A stretch of DNA of 64,000 nucleotides from Ceratothoa steindachneri. Taxonomy: Eukaryota > Arthropoda > Malacostraca > Isopoda > Cymothoidae. The DNA lies in NCBI GenBank assembly GCA_963969495.1, contig OZ018337.1, forward strand, positions 84,108,777-84,172,776, written 5' to 3'. Below the pieces are notes generated by a model. That model was not told the DNA's origin, ran no database searches, and saw only the letters and a list, made by a program, of their open reading frames with translations. The position numbers were made by a program, and so were the translations under genes. Shown one piece after another: positions 12,929-24,300 of the stretch. Positions within the stretch are counted from its first letter, which is position 1; each line of letters starts with the position of its first letter.

Positions 12929-13480
12929 GGTCGGTCATTGCGAGTTGGTTCTTTGTAGTCACGTTACCGGTGAGTGCTTCCCTTTGTGGCTCAACCTTCA
13001 TTCTTCATGGTCTCATATAGATAGGAATATCATAAGTGCGTTATTCTTGTGTCTACATATTTGTTCTTGTGTCTTTCATACTCTAAATATATTTACGTAT
13101 AACAAAATGCCATTCCTGAACTCGATCTATCAAAGTTTTAATTAATTTTAAGGTCCTTTCTATGATAATCTAGCATTTGAATTCATTGGATTCATTATCA
13201 AACATTTGTAAATAAAGTTTTCTTTTTAAGTCGACGCATCTTTTCTCCTTGGCTGAAAACCTTTTTGGTTACAGAATCTGGGCATGTCACCTGATCTCAT
13301 TTTGTGACATCTACGAAAAGGCATTTATTATGTTTGAGATTCTTCAATGATTTTAGTTATAGGAAAAATTGTATGTAATCCAAAATTATCAAAGTTACTA
13401 ATACAAATTTTAGACTAAATAATGGAAAAAATATCTTATATTTAATAATAATTTGACCAAATTTAGCGATAATACAAACT

Positions 13481-14040
13481 CCAATGAGAGAGAGTATGAG
13501 AGAGAATGTAGAGAGTTCTTTTAAAAGAGAGTATTAGAGATAATGAAATAGAGAGTGAGAAAAGAAGCAAATGGAGGCAATAAAAGAGATAGAGAATGAG
13601 AAAGAGAAAGTTTAAAGAGAACGAAAGCAAGAAAATGGAAGAAAAAATAAGAAAGAGAAAAAAGAGAGAGAAAAAGGAAAAAGAAATAAAGCTAGATAAA
13701 TAGAATGAGATTGTAGATTAAGAATTAAATTGAGAGTGAGGTGCAGAGAGATATCGTGGTAAAAGACATAGACAGTAAGAGAGAAAATGGAAAGAGAATG
13801 AGTAAAAGAGTACTAGAGCAAGAGAATGGATAAGGGAGAGGTAAAATGAAAGGAGAGAAACAATGAGAGCGAGAATGTTGTTGAGTGAATGATAGATAGA
13901 TAATGAGAGTGGAAGCAAATAAGATTCATAGTGAGAAAGAGAGAAAATGTTAGATATGTAGAAGGAATGACAGCGAACACACCATAAAGCAAAAATAAGT
14001 TAGATAAAATGAGAAAAAGAGAGAGTTAAAGAGAATAAGA
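13481..14040 (+). repeat. GA-rich low-complexity tract beside the palindrome axis (left)
   Basis: About 560 bp are strongly purine-rich on the plus strand, built from irregular AGAGAGA, GAAAGAGA and AGAGAATGA words. The right arm has the complementary CT-rich tract at about 15520-16060. Open frames here on the minus strand are Ser/Leu-rich low-complexity shadows. Confidence 0.85.
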
Positions 14041-14058
14041 GATAAGTCAATAATAATT

Positions 14059-14182
14059 AGAAATAAAAATTTCTCTGCACGAGTACTGACCTTATAACGG
14101 TTAAGCTGGGAGTAACAACTGATAGTACGGACAAAATTAGGCAAAAAGAAAACTATTAAGGGGGATGTGGTTGGTTGTACAT
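14059..14182 (-). repeat. PLE inverted terminal repeat, left
   Basis: These 124 bp are the reverse complement of 14567-14690, with one mismatch that I can see (TTAAGC against TGAAGC). A few more shared bases outside it (AGTCAATAATAA) suggest the pair was once longer on both sides, with a deletion on the left. Confidence 0.93.
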
Positions 14183-14562
14183 CTAATCCTCTTGCTGTCT
14201 ATACTTTCCTTCGGCACAAAGAATCACTCCCATTATGCCTGCGTTCCTCCATCATTTATCAATTCACTTGTGCGACCTCTCAAAGTCGCTATGTAGGCCA
14301 AAAAAGTCTACAATTAAGATGTAGGATCGCTAAGCATATCGGAGTATCATACAGAACCAACATTCCTATCTCCAAACCCGAACACTCCTCTATACGAGAA
14401 CATTCACTACAACTTAACCACCCACTTGACCATGATTCCTTTAGTATACTCTCTTCTGCCTCCTCTTCTCTAAGTTTAAAAATTCTTGAATCACTTTACA
14501 TCAAACAAATAAACCCAGAACTCAATGATTATTCATCATCCCTTAAATTATTCACTATATAG
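14167..14562 (+). CDS. Penelope-like GIY-YIG endonuclease domain (partial)
   Basis: The 131-codon frame is the C-terminal endonuclease part of a PLE protein. It contains IIYQFTCATSQSRYVGQKS, where Tyr31 and Tyr42 sit at the GIY and YIG positions. Arg51 and His57 follow in the RCRIAKH block, His79 lies in REHS, and Glu108 with Asn120 lie in ILESLYIKQINPELN. These are the conserved positions of the PLE GIY-YIG fold, which nicks DNA to start integration. The reverse transcriptase that should precede it is missing, because the frame runs straight out of the inverted repeat. The ATG or GTG start is therefore artificial, and this is a 5'-truncated relic whose catalytic residues look intact. Confidence 0.8.
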   Translation: MVGCTSNPLAVYTFLRHKESLPLCLRSSIIYQFTCATSQSRYVGQKSLQLRCRIAKHIGVSYRTNIPISKPEHSSIREHSLQLNHPLDHDSFSILSSASSSLSLKILESLYIKQINPELNDYSSSLKLFTI

Positions 14563-14566
14563 ACAA

Positions 14567-14690
14567 ATGTACAACCAACCACATCCCCCTTAATAGTTTT
14601 CTTTTTGCCTAATTTTGTCCGTACTATCAGTTGTTACTCCCAGCTTCACCGTTATAAGGTCAGTACTCGTGCAGAGAAATTTTTATTTCT
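14567..14690 (+). repeat. PLE inverted terminal repeat, right
   Basis: This is the partner of 14059-14182 and begins five bases after the stop codon of the endonuclease frame. About 99% identity here, against about 93-99% for the large palindrome arms, suggests that the element is younger than, or maintained separately from, the arms. Confidence 0.93.
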
Positions 14691-15282
14691 ATTTTAGTTT
14701 GTCCCATTAATATCTAACGATCTGATTTATTATTGACTTTTCCTTAATTTATTGTTTTAGTCGTCCTTTTGAACCCTCCATTATTGATTATTTACTATTT
14801 AAACTTTCGTGCCTTAGTCTAGTCATATTATTTGATGTTCAATCACTTAAAATTTAACTTAATTGAACTACTTGCTTCGCTCCATTTATTAATATCCGCT
14901 TCGCTTATACCGCCTTATCTAGTTTATTTTCGATTGTTCGTCCTGCCCATATAATTCTTTTGCTGGGTTTTATAGGGAATTTTTTGTATTCCGCTTGATT
15001 CATATTTACTATTCATATTTGTTGCTCATGGGATTATTTAATATTTTTTTTGTCGTATTAATCGATTTCTTCATGCCTTGCTTTCGACTTTATTGCTATA
15101 GTTTATAATTTTTTGTATTTCGATAGTCATTTAAGTCATGTTTATTATGCATATTTAAAAAACTCATGAGATTATTATTTAATTTAGTTTTTTTTTTCAT
15201 ATAAAAATCAATTTCTAATAGATTTTCACTAATTTGATTTCTGTGTTTAGTTATTCTTCTAAAAATAATTTTTGGTATTTAG

Positions 15283-15330
15283 AATTCGCTGATGATGGTC
15301 ATCGTCAATGACCGAAACGTCCGGAAAATT
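15283..15330 (+). ncRNA. Hammerhead-ribozyme-like motif of the PLE
   Basis: CTGATGA (15289-15295) is followed by a stem GGTCAT (15297-15302) pairing with ATGACC (15308-15313) over loop CGTCA, then GAAAC (15314-15318) and GTC (15319-15321). ACGT at 15317-15320 is self-complementary, as in the dimeric type I hammerheads of Penelope-like elements, whose stem III is too short to form alone. Flanking TTCG and CGGAA give a weak stem I. Cleavage would fall after C15321. One unpaired T at 15296 between the core and stem II departs from the consensus and may weaken activity. Confidence 0.6.
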
Positions 15331-15402
15331 AAATGTTCAAAACCATCGCAAATGTCTTCCTATTCCTACTACGAATAAGGTTCCCAAGGAACGACCCCAT
15401 CA

Positions 15403-15405
<3 letters not shown>

Positions 15406-15480
<75 letters not shown>
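15406..15480. repeat. (TA)n microsatellite at the 3' end of the PLE
   Basis: An uninterrupted TA tract of about 75 bp sits between the PLE 3' end and the CT-rich right arm. It has no partner at the matching place in the left arm, so it belongs to the spacer. Confidence 0.95.
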
Positions 15481-15481
<1 letters not shown>

Positions 15482-15519
15482 CCACACACGTTCTCTTACA
15501 CTGATTATCTCTTTGACTT

Positions 15520-16060
15520 TCTTATTCTCTTTAACTCTCTCTTTTTCTCATTTTATCTCTCTTTCTCACTATGAATCTTATTTGCTCCCAATCTCTTTAT
15601 CTATCTATCATTCACTCAACAACATTCTCGCTGTCATTCTTTCTCTGTTTTCATTTTACCTCTCCCTTATCCATTCTCTCTCTCTCATTCTCTTGCTCTA
15701 GTACTCTTTTGCTCATTCTCTTTCCATTTTCTCTCTTACTGTCTATGTCATTATATGTCTCTTTCACTCTGTCTCTTTTATTCTCTTTTACCACGATATC
15801 TCTCTGCACCTCACTCTCAATTTAATTCTTACTCTACAATCTCATTCTATTTATCTAGCTTTATTTCTTTTTCCTTTTTCTCTCTCTTTTTTCTCTTTCT
15901 TATTTTTTCTTTCATTCTCTTGCTCTTGTTCTCTTTAAACTTTCTCTTTCTCATTCTCTATCTCTTTTATTGCCTCCATTTGCTTCTTTTCTCACTCTCT
16001 ATTTCATTATCTCTAATACTCTCTTTGCACAGAGGTCTCTACATTCTCCCTCATACTCTC
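15520..16060 (-). repeat. CT-rich low-complexity tract beside the palindrome axis (right)
   Basis: This is the complement of the GA-rich tract at 13481-14040. It contains irregular TCTCTTT, TTCTCTCTC and CATTCTCT words. Long open frames here (up to 122 codons) are Ser/Leu/Phe-rich and reflect only composition. Confidence 0.85.
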
Positions 16061-16633
16061 TCTCATTGGAGTTTGTATTATCGCTAAATTCGGTCAAATT
16101 ATTATTAAATATATGATATTTTTTCTATTATTTAGTCTAAAATTTGTATTAGTAACTTTGATAATATTGGATTACATACAATTTTCCCTATAACTAAAAT
16201 CATTAAAGAATCTTAAACATAATAAATGCCTATTCGTAGATGTCACAAAATGGGATCAGGTGACATGCCCAGAGTCTTCAACCAAAAAGGTTTTCAGCCA
16301 AGGAGAAAAGATGCGTCGACTTAAAACGAAAACTTGATTTAAAAATGTTGGATAATGAATCCACTTGAAAATGCAGATATATTCAAAGACTAGATTATCA
16401 TAGAAAGGGACTTAAAATTAATTAAAACTTTGATAGATCGAGCTCAGGAATGGCATTTTGTTATAGGTCAATATATTTAGAGTATCAAAGACACAAAAAC
16501 AAATATTTAGACACAAGAATAACGCACGTATGATATTCCTTTCTATATGAGACCATAGAGAAAGAAAGTTGGGCCACAAAGGGAAGCACTCACCGGTAAC
16601 GGGACTACAAAGAACCAAATCGCAATGACCGAC

Positions 16634-16803
<170 letters not shown>

Positions 16804-16981
16804 GGCTTATACAAAAATAAGGGTCACTCACGCCCTTAAAATCAGGCCTAGTGTGGGCCACACAAAAACAAGGACACCAGACACGGTTGTCCTACAAAAA
16901 AATGCACGAGAGGTACAACACTCGCGGTAATCCTGCAATAAAATTCAAAATGTATACAACTCTGCCGGTCGTCTTACACTA

Positions 16982-17178
16982 ATTCAATAAATCACAATAA
17001 CCTTAAATCACAATAGCTTTAAATAACATAGCCTTAATTCACAATATCCTTAATTTGCAATAGCCTTAAATCACAATAGCCTTAAATCTCAATAGCCTTG
17101 AATCTTAATGCCCTTAAATCACAATAGCCTTAAATCAAATAGTCTTAAATCACAATAGCTTTAAATCACAATAGCCTT
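16982..17178 (-). repeat. 17-bp minisatellite, right copy
   Basis: This is the reverse complement of the array at 12425-12632, with units such as AATCACAATAGCCTTAA. Unit variants and exact count differ from the left arm. Confidence 0.92.
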
Positions 17179-17204
17179 TCGAGACGTACGAAACCAGAAA
17201 ATAC

Positions 17205-17423
17205 GTGCACGAAATCCGCTCTAATCCTGAACACAACTTTGTTCTCCAAGCACGAAAAAATGGTCTCCCTTCTGTGAAGAATCAAGGCCTCGACATTGAA
17301 TACCACGGAACAATAACAAATATGGATTGTTCAAAATCCCAATGCCACAGCAACATACATGAAAATTTTCAACTCGAGACATCAAATACTTTCTTTCATG
17401 ACAAAATCGCAATATTCGATTAA
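17205..17423 (+). CDS. Short unrecognised frame kept open in both arms (right copy)
   Basis: This 72-codon twin of the minus-strand frame at 12189-12407 contains PEHNFVLQARKNGLPSVKN and ends HDKIAIFD in both copies. The substitutions include Arg/His, Asn/Ala, Gln/Glu, Tyr/Phe and Thr/Arg. Both copies start with GTG. The function is unknown and chance is possible. Confidence 0.25.
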   Translation: MHEIRSNPEHNFVLQARKNGLPSVKNQGLDIEYHGTITNMDCSKSQCHSNIHENFQLETSNTFFHDKIAIFD

Positions 17424-20400
17424 ATTACTAGGAGGGAACTGGCCGATCAAAGCGAACGAAAATTCTAGAATTCTTTTGGATAACGTATCAGCCTCAATTA
17501 ATCGAACGTAGGTCCCACGATATCACGACACTGCCCTCGTCAGAAAAAAAATGCAAACTATCAGATATTACCTGTGTGACAGTAGAGTATCCATGTATGC
17601 ATTATTTCCTTTGCCAATAACACGGCCATATCAACCGCATTGAAAAAATCAACCAAATTTCCCAAGCAACTATGACATCAGAATTACAAGAATCTCTGTT
17701 TTACTTCACTCCTCTTAACTTCGTGTACAATTTTTCAACGCAAATGAAAGTCATTCGTGCAAAAATGGCCAATTGATTGACGGAATCGATTTTAAGTACA
17801 TTATAACTTTTCACATTCACCGTAATAATTAGGGCGAGGGGATTGATTTAGGTAACTGCGTTGCAGTAAATTGAAAAAAAAAAATAACCAAAGGCCTTGT
17901 TTAATTCCTGATTTATATAAATAATTAAAAAAATGATAGAAAAAGAAGGCTTTTAAAAAAGAGGGCGCTTTTTAGTGTTTTCCTTATTTTATGTTATATG
18001 AGGACCTTCAGATCGCAACTTCTCTTAAACGACTCAACTTTGCTAATGTTTCTGACATTGAGAAATGGACGAGAAGCAGTTACATTGGTATTTGTTTCGA
18101 GCCTGTTTTAATTTATGGTTATTTCTCTTTCAGCATTCAAATGAATTAAATTTGCATTCATTTCGTTATTACACTCAGAATGAGTTAAATTGGAGAACTT
18201 TAATTTATTCATTTGTTCTCGTTATACATATTATTGTTACCTCGTTATATGTCTGAATGATCTTCTATTTTATTGCGATTCAAATCATTCGGTTCATATA
18301 AGGCATACATTCCCCATTGCACCTCATTGGAAGACAACGCTATTTGCTGAAGGGTTAACGTTACTTAAGAATAATAAACGAATTCATTTATTATCTAAGG
18401 AGATATTAAGAAGGATCTGTGGGTACAAGAATTCCGACGAAAACTTTAATTCCCAGGTTCGATAACCCACAATTTGACTCTAACAAATAATTGATATTCG
18501 GTACAGGAGCTAAATTATTTATTTGCCATTGCGCTGAGGAACAATATCATTTTAAGCAAGATCATTCTGGCGACGTAGAAATTTATTAAAGGTCAATGAA
18601 TAAAGTGCAGAGGAGTTACTACAAACTTCGTAAGAAAATTCAGTACATCTTTCACTGAGGTAAAATATTAATGGTAAATTATTTTTTTAGTTACCCCGAC
18701 ATCGGTAGTGGATTTGCCTCATTTACTGGAAAATTTCTATGCCTATGCATTTGTTATATACTTTAAACAAATTTTGAACAAACATAAATGTATATGTTAC
18801 TATTATTAAGAAAGTTTACTCGAGTGACTAAGGCATTTAAAAAAAAAGAATGAAAAATGTATTACAAACCACGTCAGATTATTTTATTTACAAGCCACTG
18901 TATTTAAAAACACTATGTTGACTTTTATTTCTTCCATAAAAGCTCACCTTCGAAACATGTTTTCTGGATTTCATCTTTTTAATTGTCAATTCATGTAACA
19001 AATAGAAACCCTCTAACGAGACTGATAATCCTAAAGGTTAGAGTTGAAAACTCTGGAGTGAACGTCTTCAAATCTCTTTAAAGACCGCGGAAAAAATCTT
19101 GGAAAATGTAATATGAAATGAAAATGTTAAAAATAGATGAGAATGAAAAAATTAAAACATTAAAGGTTAGAATTCTAATCATTTAGACAATAAATTTACA
19201 CGAACTTCTTTCAATAAAGAAACTGATCCTTGATAAATCTTTATTATTGTATGAAATAAATTAATGATTGTTGAAGTAGCATGAAAATTGATTGCTAGGT
19301 CAAGTAAGGGATAAATTTTTTTTAAAGCCACTAACATTTACGCTACTGCTAAACTCTATAGAAGGTAGGATGTGATGATTGGAAATTCATATTAGAACAA
19401 GATATTGAAGTTCATAATTATGTTTGATTGAACTCTTTTTTTCTCTTAGAAAAGAAAGAACATAATAGGAGGAGTTTATAAGTTGAATGAGTGAGATGGT
19501 GGAACGTTAAGAGAGCATAAAAATGAAAAGCGTCGGCAGCACACATAAAATCCTTATATTTTGTGTTCTAAGAAACCTTTAAAGAGAGCGTCATGATGTA
19601 ATTGTTAAAGTTTCATATCCTCCCTTTTCATGACATTGAAATACGTATCAAGATTTCAAATTTGGCGTTCAACGTAACTCTTAAGTTCTCATTTACCTAT
19701 TCACTTTTACTTAAATATAATACTAGTATTAATAAAAATTGGGAAAGGGAGTTCTTTCTTATGATTTACTTAACGAAATTGATTGCTAAAGAAGAATAAC
19801 ACACAATATACGACATATTTCCTTCTACATTTTTAGAAAATTGTAAAAAAGAGGCAGAAACATCATTAATTCATTATTATATAACTAAAAAATCTTTGCG
19901 AACAAAATTGTTTGTATTATACCTTTCCATCATTCAATTATATTTTCTTTTCTTCCGCTCCACTAAACTCTAATACTCATATATTTTGCAATGGTTAGAA
20001 ATCAATCTCGGCCGCCTTATCATTCTTCTTGATTTATGTAAACATAGGAAATGCCCTCAAAGCAACTTCGGGCCCACAGGAAAAGATTTTTCTGTCTAAC
20101 TTATTAAATAAAGATTATCCAATCCATTGGAAAGAGGTTGTTAGCCTACGATGATATTGTCTATTTCAGTCATGTCAACGACGGTTTCCACTAGCATATC
20201 TTTTGGTAGTGTAGGTACTGATCCGTGGTTGAACAAGAGGAAGGATTTTCAAGACATTTCATGTTAGGGTATCAGGCATATTTATTTTCCCTTTGAAATA
20301 ATTCACAACTGATCAAATTGGTATTTTGCTATTCTTACACCGACGGGTGAAATATAAAAATAAAACAAATTTTACTTTTCAAAAAGATAGCAAAAATAAT

Positions 20401-21596
20401 AATAAAATTTCAGTTGTAAACACTTTTTCAATATTACAAAATCTTTCCAGGCAAAAGCTTTATGTCTCTTCCATTTAAAATAAAAAGAGGTAGAATGAAA
20501 CAGCAAAATAGTTTAGGAAACACAAGCAAAAGGATGACCTCATGGATTACGAATCGTTTATGATGATTAGAATAAAAGGCAGATATTTGCAAAGGTAAGT
20601 GAAAAGCCAAGAAAAATTTTATTGGAATAATACACTAATAATTTCTAATTAATAATTAGTGTATTGTTAATGTATATTTTTCACATATATTTTTCACTTT
20701 TTGAGAAACAATTAATTAAATATCTTTTTGACAATATTCTTGGCGAAACTGCCATCATTCCTTTGTTAAATTGATGCCCACACATGCGAAATTATCAAAA
20801 TGAATAAAATTTATAAAGTTGTTATAAACAAAATTAGCACTGTTAAGTTAAAGTTCATCTCTTTGGCAATCAATATTTCGATTAATTTTAGAGAAATTGA
20901 AAATCAAAATCTGTGAATCTACACATAGCAATCCCGATAAATTCCATCTGTGCTATAACCGAACGAGTTGGAAGGAATGATTTGGGAGAAAAGAACTCGG
21001 GGAAGTTATTTGGCGAAAAGGATTTATAAATGAACAAAGAGTAACCCTAGAACTCACAAATTTTTTTATTTTTTTTTAAAAACTGTACAGTTATCTGATC
21101 ACATTAGCACCAATTAGCACCCACGATTCCCATTTGGTGATTACTTATATTTTTAAGTATTTCTAAAGCGAGAAATGTCATTACGTTATTTTATATATTG
21201 CATTTAGCAGTTTAATGCATTTTATGTAATATTACACCAATTTTTGACAATGTTAGTACTCCTGGTGGCGGGAAGTTAGTAAACATTGTTACTATCATCG
21301 AGGTAAGTCGACATTTAATTCAAGCATGATTTCAAGATATAATTTTTTAGATATTGCTCAATATTTCTTTTAGTCAAATTGATTTTGTCCTGTTTTAAGT
21401 TCCCTCTATTATAGGAAGTGAGTTCGAACCTAAATTATCTTTTAGATGTTTATTTACAGCAATCTAAATGTGTATCCCTAAATGTGGATTTTGGGCATTC
21501 AAGGATCATTGAAAGTTTCATATAGGGTTAACTAACTTACAATTAACTTCCCCATTTTCGCAGTTCTTTCTCTTTATCTCTCTCTAATACCCCCTA

Positions 21597-21598
<2 letters not shown>
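17424..21598. other. Right arm interior, no gene recognised
   Basis: This mirrors 6320-12188 without the LTR-like insertion. It holds the empty site at 19645-19649, the twin of the small hairpin at about 20628-20665, and the 91-codon frame at 18190-18465 that is paired with 11145-11420. I see no recognisable gene. Confidence 0.5.

Positions 21599-21677
<79 letters not shown>
21599..21677. repeat. (TA)n microsatellite
   Basis: A pure TA tract of about 79 bp directly precedes the piggyBac N-terminal frame. It pairs with 6245-6319. Confidence 0.97.
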
Positions 21678-21679
<2 letters not shown>

Positions 21680-23000
21680 CAACTCATGTGCAAGAATATC
21701 TGGAAGAAAATCCACCTGGTAAAGACGGTAGCATTGTTGATATAGTTCAAGTGCCAGATGAAGAAGACTTCAATGATGATGAAAACTCTGATCCAACTTT
21801 CAATCCATTAGATGTGGTTGGAACCATTGAGATTTACCAGGAATATATGACAGAAATTAAAACACCCAAACCTCATATCTCTGAAAATAACATGGAAAAA
21901 CTAGGTCTTTCGTCACGAAATTAGGCGCACCAACGGATGGAGGTACTACAGGAGCAAATGATTTAAAAGACATCCTTGTAGGTAAGAACCAGTAGAACTG
22001 TTTTAAATTTTTTTCTTAACAGCTTTTTTAGATATTTGCAAGCAGTCAGTATTATCTGCTACGCAAAAAAACAAATATTACTTTAACTTTACTCTTAGCA
22101 GAAAATGTTCGATGATTTTTATAGGGATTTTGTTTTTTACTGGTTATCACAGACAGCCGAGTTAGCAGCAGTACTGCGCCTTGGATGAAGATATGTCTTT
22201 ACTAGTTATTATAAATCTTATGTTTCGTAATAGATTCATTGAAATAAAACGTTATCTGCACTTAGTTGACAACACAGAAGCTCAAAACAACCTTAAGGTC
22301 AGAACATTTAAAGTAAGACCTGTTATGAATTAATTAAATGATAAATTCTAACAGTTTTTCATATGATGCAAAGATCTTTCAATTGATCAACAGATTGTTC
22401 GATACTATTGGAGAGGCAGTTTGAAACAATCTATTAGAGGTAAGCCAATTAGATTTGGATTCAAACAGTGGGTAATGTGCTGTAAGATAACTGGGTATTG
22501 TTACTGCATGGAATTTTATCAAGGAAGAACTAAAGATGTTTGTAAATAAGGTAGAATTGGGGGTCTTGGAACAACAATAGTGAAGAAAATCGTAACCTAT
22601 CTTCCACATCTCGGTGATCATGAAATTTACATTGACAATTTCTTCACCAGTCAGAAGTTGCTCACGGAGATGGTAGATATCTGCATTCGAGCTACAGGAA
22701 TGACTCGTACAAATCGTAAAGGAAGATGCCCTCTCACTGATGAAAAAAACAAGGAAAAGGATGTAAGGGGATCGTAGGATTATAAATTTGAACACACGAA
22801 AGAGGTTTTATTCGTCAAATAGTAGGACAAAATTAAGTTTACTCTTAGTTTTGTTTGGTAAATTCACAAATAAGTGATATTGTTCAGTGTTCCAAGATTG
22901 TGTTATTAGTTGTCGAGAAGCATATGTTGTAAAAGCATGGCATCATACGAAGTTTGGGATGAGATCATAAGCCACTATAAATTCATGTGGATTAAATTGT
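21680..23000 (+). pseudogene. piggyBac transposase remnant, right copy
   Basis: The acidic N-terminus is open at 21688-21924. GTAAGA at about 21980 could be an old splice donor. At 22200-22310 the frame reads FRNRFIEIKRYLHLVDN, which is typical of piggyBac. At about 22378-22500 it reads DLSIDQQIVRYYWRGSLKQ and then KPIRFGFKQWV. At 22580-22777 it reads IYIDNFFTSQKLL and ATGMTRTNRKGRCP. These give the first two Asp of the DDD triad. Farther on only weak traces (KFEHTKEVLFVK, IISHYKFM) suggest the core continued to about 23000. The third Asp and the cysteine-rich tail are not visible. Stops and frameshifts are the same as in the left copy, so it was dead before the arms duplicated. Confidence 0.8.
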
Positions 23001-23089
23001 GCTACGTTGTAAGCTTTTTATAGATTTTAATTTCCCTAAAAAAATTAGCAATGCAAGGGAAATTAATGAATAAATAGATGAGCAAAATT

Positions 23090-24300
23090 TAGCCAAATAA
23101 TATCTTCTTAGCGATTGGCGTATGTAAAATATCCGAATTTACAGGGTTTATCTCTAAACTTATACAGCGTTACTGGTTATATTTTAACTTAAAACAATTA
23201 CATATGTTCATTAACTTTTATTTAGAAACTTTTACATATATTTTAGTTGTATACATGCCTCTAAATTATACTTCAGATGAGAATATTTGTCTTATTTCTT
23301 CTATTGTCTCGTTTTCTTCCTCCAGAAAGTTCACTATGCTAGGAGACTTCAACCTACCAGATATTGACTGAATGCTGCCTGCTCCACAGTCTTTCACACT
23401 GCTTAGTCGCTCCTTCTTGGATTTATTTCTTATTCAGTGGGTGAATTTTCCAAACTTTGTTACCTCTGGAAATGTATTTGATTTAGTTTTCACCTCTAGT
23501 CATGACTGTGTTTTAGAGTTAACTGGCACAGACCCTCTTCAGGGATTTGGCCATGTTGGTATTTTATTCAGTTGCTTTATTTTTTTTCCCTCAACGAAAC
23601 CCAAGCCTGATTCTGAGTTACGCCTTGACTGGTTTAATTGCAATTTCAATGCACATTTGTTCTTGATTGACTAAGATAACATACTTTTTGTTTGCGATAT
23701 ACATGAAAGCTACTCTAAATTTGCTAGTATATTGCGTAATGATTTCAAGTTCTCTGTACCTCATATATCACAAGTCCCTCATGTCCACCTTGGGTTAAAA
23801 AAGTTTCTCGATCTCTTCAATCTCAAAAGAAATTTGCTTGGATTCATTACAAGACTCTAAGATCTAATTATTGGCGAAATTCTGCGATGAGTGTTCAAAC
23901 ATGGTTGGAATTCAGGAATAAAAATATCGCTTTTATGCCTGATGTGCGAAAAGCACATCCCTAAGAGACTTCATGCCTATTTGAGAAGGAAAAGGTTTGA
24001 TCGTCCGTCGGTTGGTCCTTTAAGAGTAGATGGCAGGTGGTGAAGTGACTGTGAACCAATGGCTAACCTTTTGGCCGACCAATTCGTTTCTGTATTTCTT
24101 GTCGGAAACTTGCCTAATCGATATCCACACCAAATATCTGCAGCTCGTATGATCCTTACTAAAGTCACAGTAGATGAAATATTAAAGTCTATACGAAAGA
24201 TTTAAGCTATCAGCTGGTTGTGGACTTGATGGCTTTCCTTCCATCATCTTTAGGAAATGTGCATTAGTTCTTTTTTATCCGCTTTATATAATATTCAACA
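23090..24300 (+). pseudogene. LINE (CR1/L2- or Jockey-like) endonuclease-to-RT fragment, right copy
   Basis: The plus strand reads VVYMPLNYTSDENI and then LGDFNLPDID followed by a stop. Next comes an open stretch at 23372-23674 with FDLVFTSSHDCVLELTG and GFGHVGILFS. After more breaks come LLADQFVSVF at about 24063-24095 and, in another frame, LSAGCGLDGFPSIIFRKCA at about 24205-24260. The last motif matches the family GxDGxP block at the start of the reverse transcriptase. The catalytic YADD region is absent. It is the mirror of 3590-4830. Confidence 0.75.

Larger units (their letters stand above)
1..14040 (+). repeat. Left arm of giant imperfect palindrome
   Basis: Reading this arm forward matches reading 15520-27896 in reverse complement. 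Anchor pairs I followed by eye are 1 with 27896, 4552 with 23372, 6234 with 21688, 8268 with 19649, 9964 with 19645, 11420 with 18190, 13145 with 16418, 13720 with 15830, and 14040 with about 15520. The paired coordinates sum to about 27900 outside base 8272 and about 29600 inside base 9960; the step is a 1687-bp insertion in this arm. The first 200 bases differ from the partner by roughly 15 changes, whereas the piggyBac N-terminal segment looks identical. The match is still running at base 1, so the arm is longer than shown. Confidence 0.93.
14041..15406 (+). mobile_element. 5'-truncated Penelope-like element forming the palindrome spacer
   Basis: The spacer between the arms is one retroelement fragment. 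From left to right it has an inverted partial terminal repeat (14059-14182), a GIY-YIG endonuclease frame (14167-14562), the matching direct-sense repeat (14567-14690), AT-rich 3' sequence, a hammerhead-like motif (15283-15330) and a (TA)n tract. Penelope-like elements are reverse transcriptase elements that often carry a C-terminal GIY-YIG domain, are 5'-truncated, have terminal repeats in direct or inverted arrangement, and commonly encode hammerhead ribozymes. The reverse transcriptase itself is absent here. The (TA)n at 15406-15480 may have been the target. Confidence 0.78.

Noticed and set aside
12675..13001. Tyr/Ile-repeat frames through TA tracts (also at 16605-16930, 38466-38747 and 54851-55075)
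   Set aside because: They are translations of TA microsatellites, open in both strands alike.
15333..16087. Overlapping 122-, 84- and 110-codon Leu/Ser/Phe-rich frames as membrane proteins
   Set aside because: They lie in CT-rich low-complexity DNA and TA repeats; hydrophobicity is only a composition effect, and the left-arm twin does not keep the same frames.
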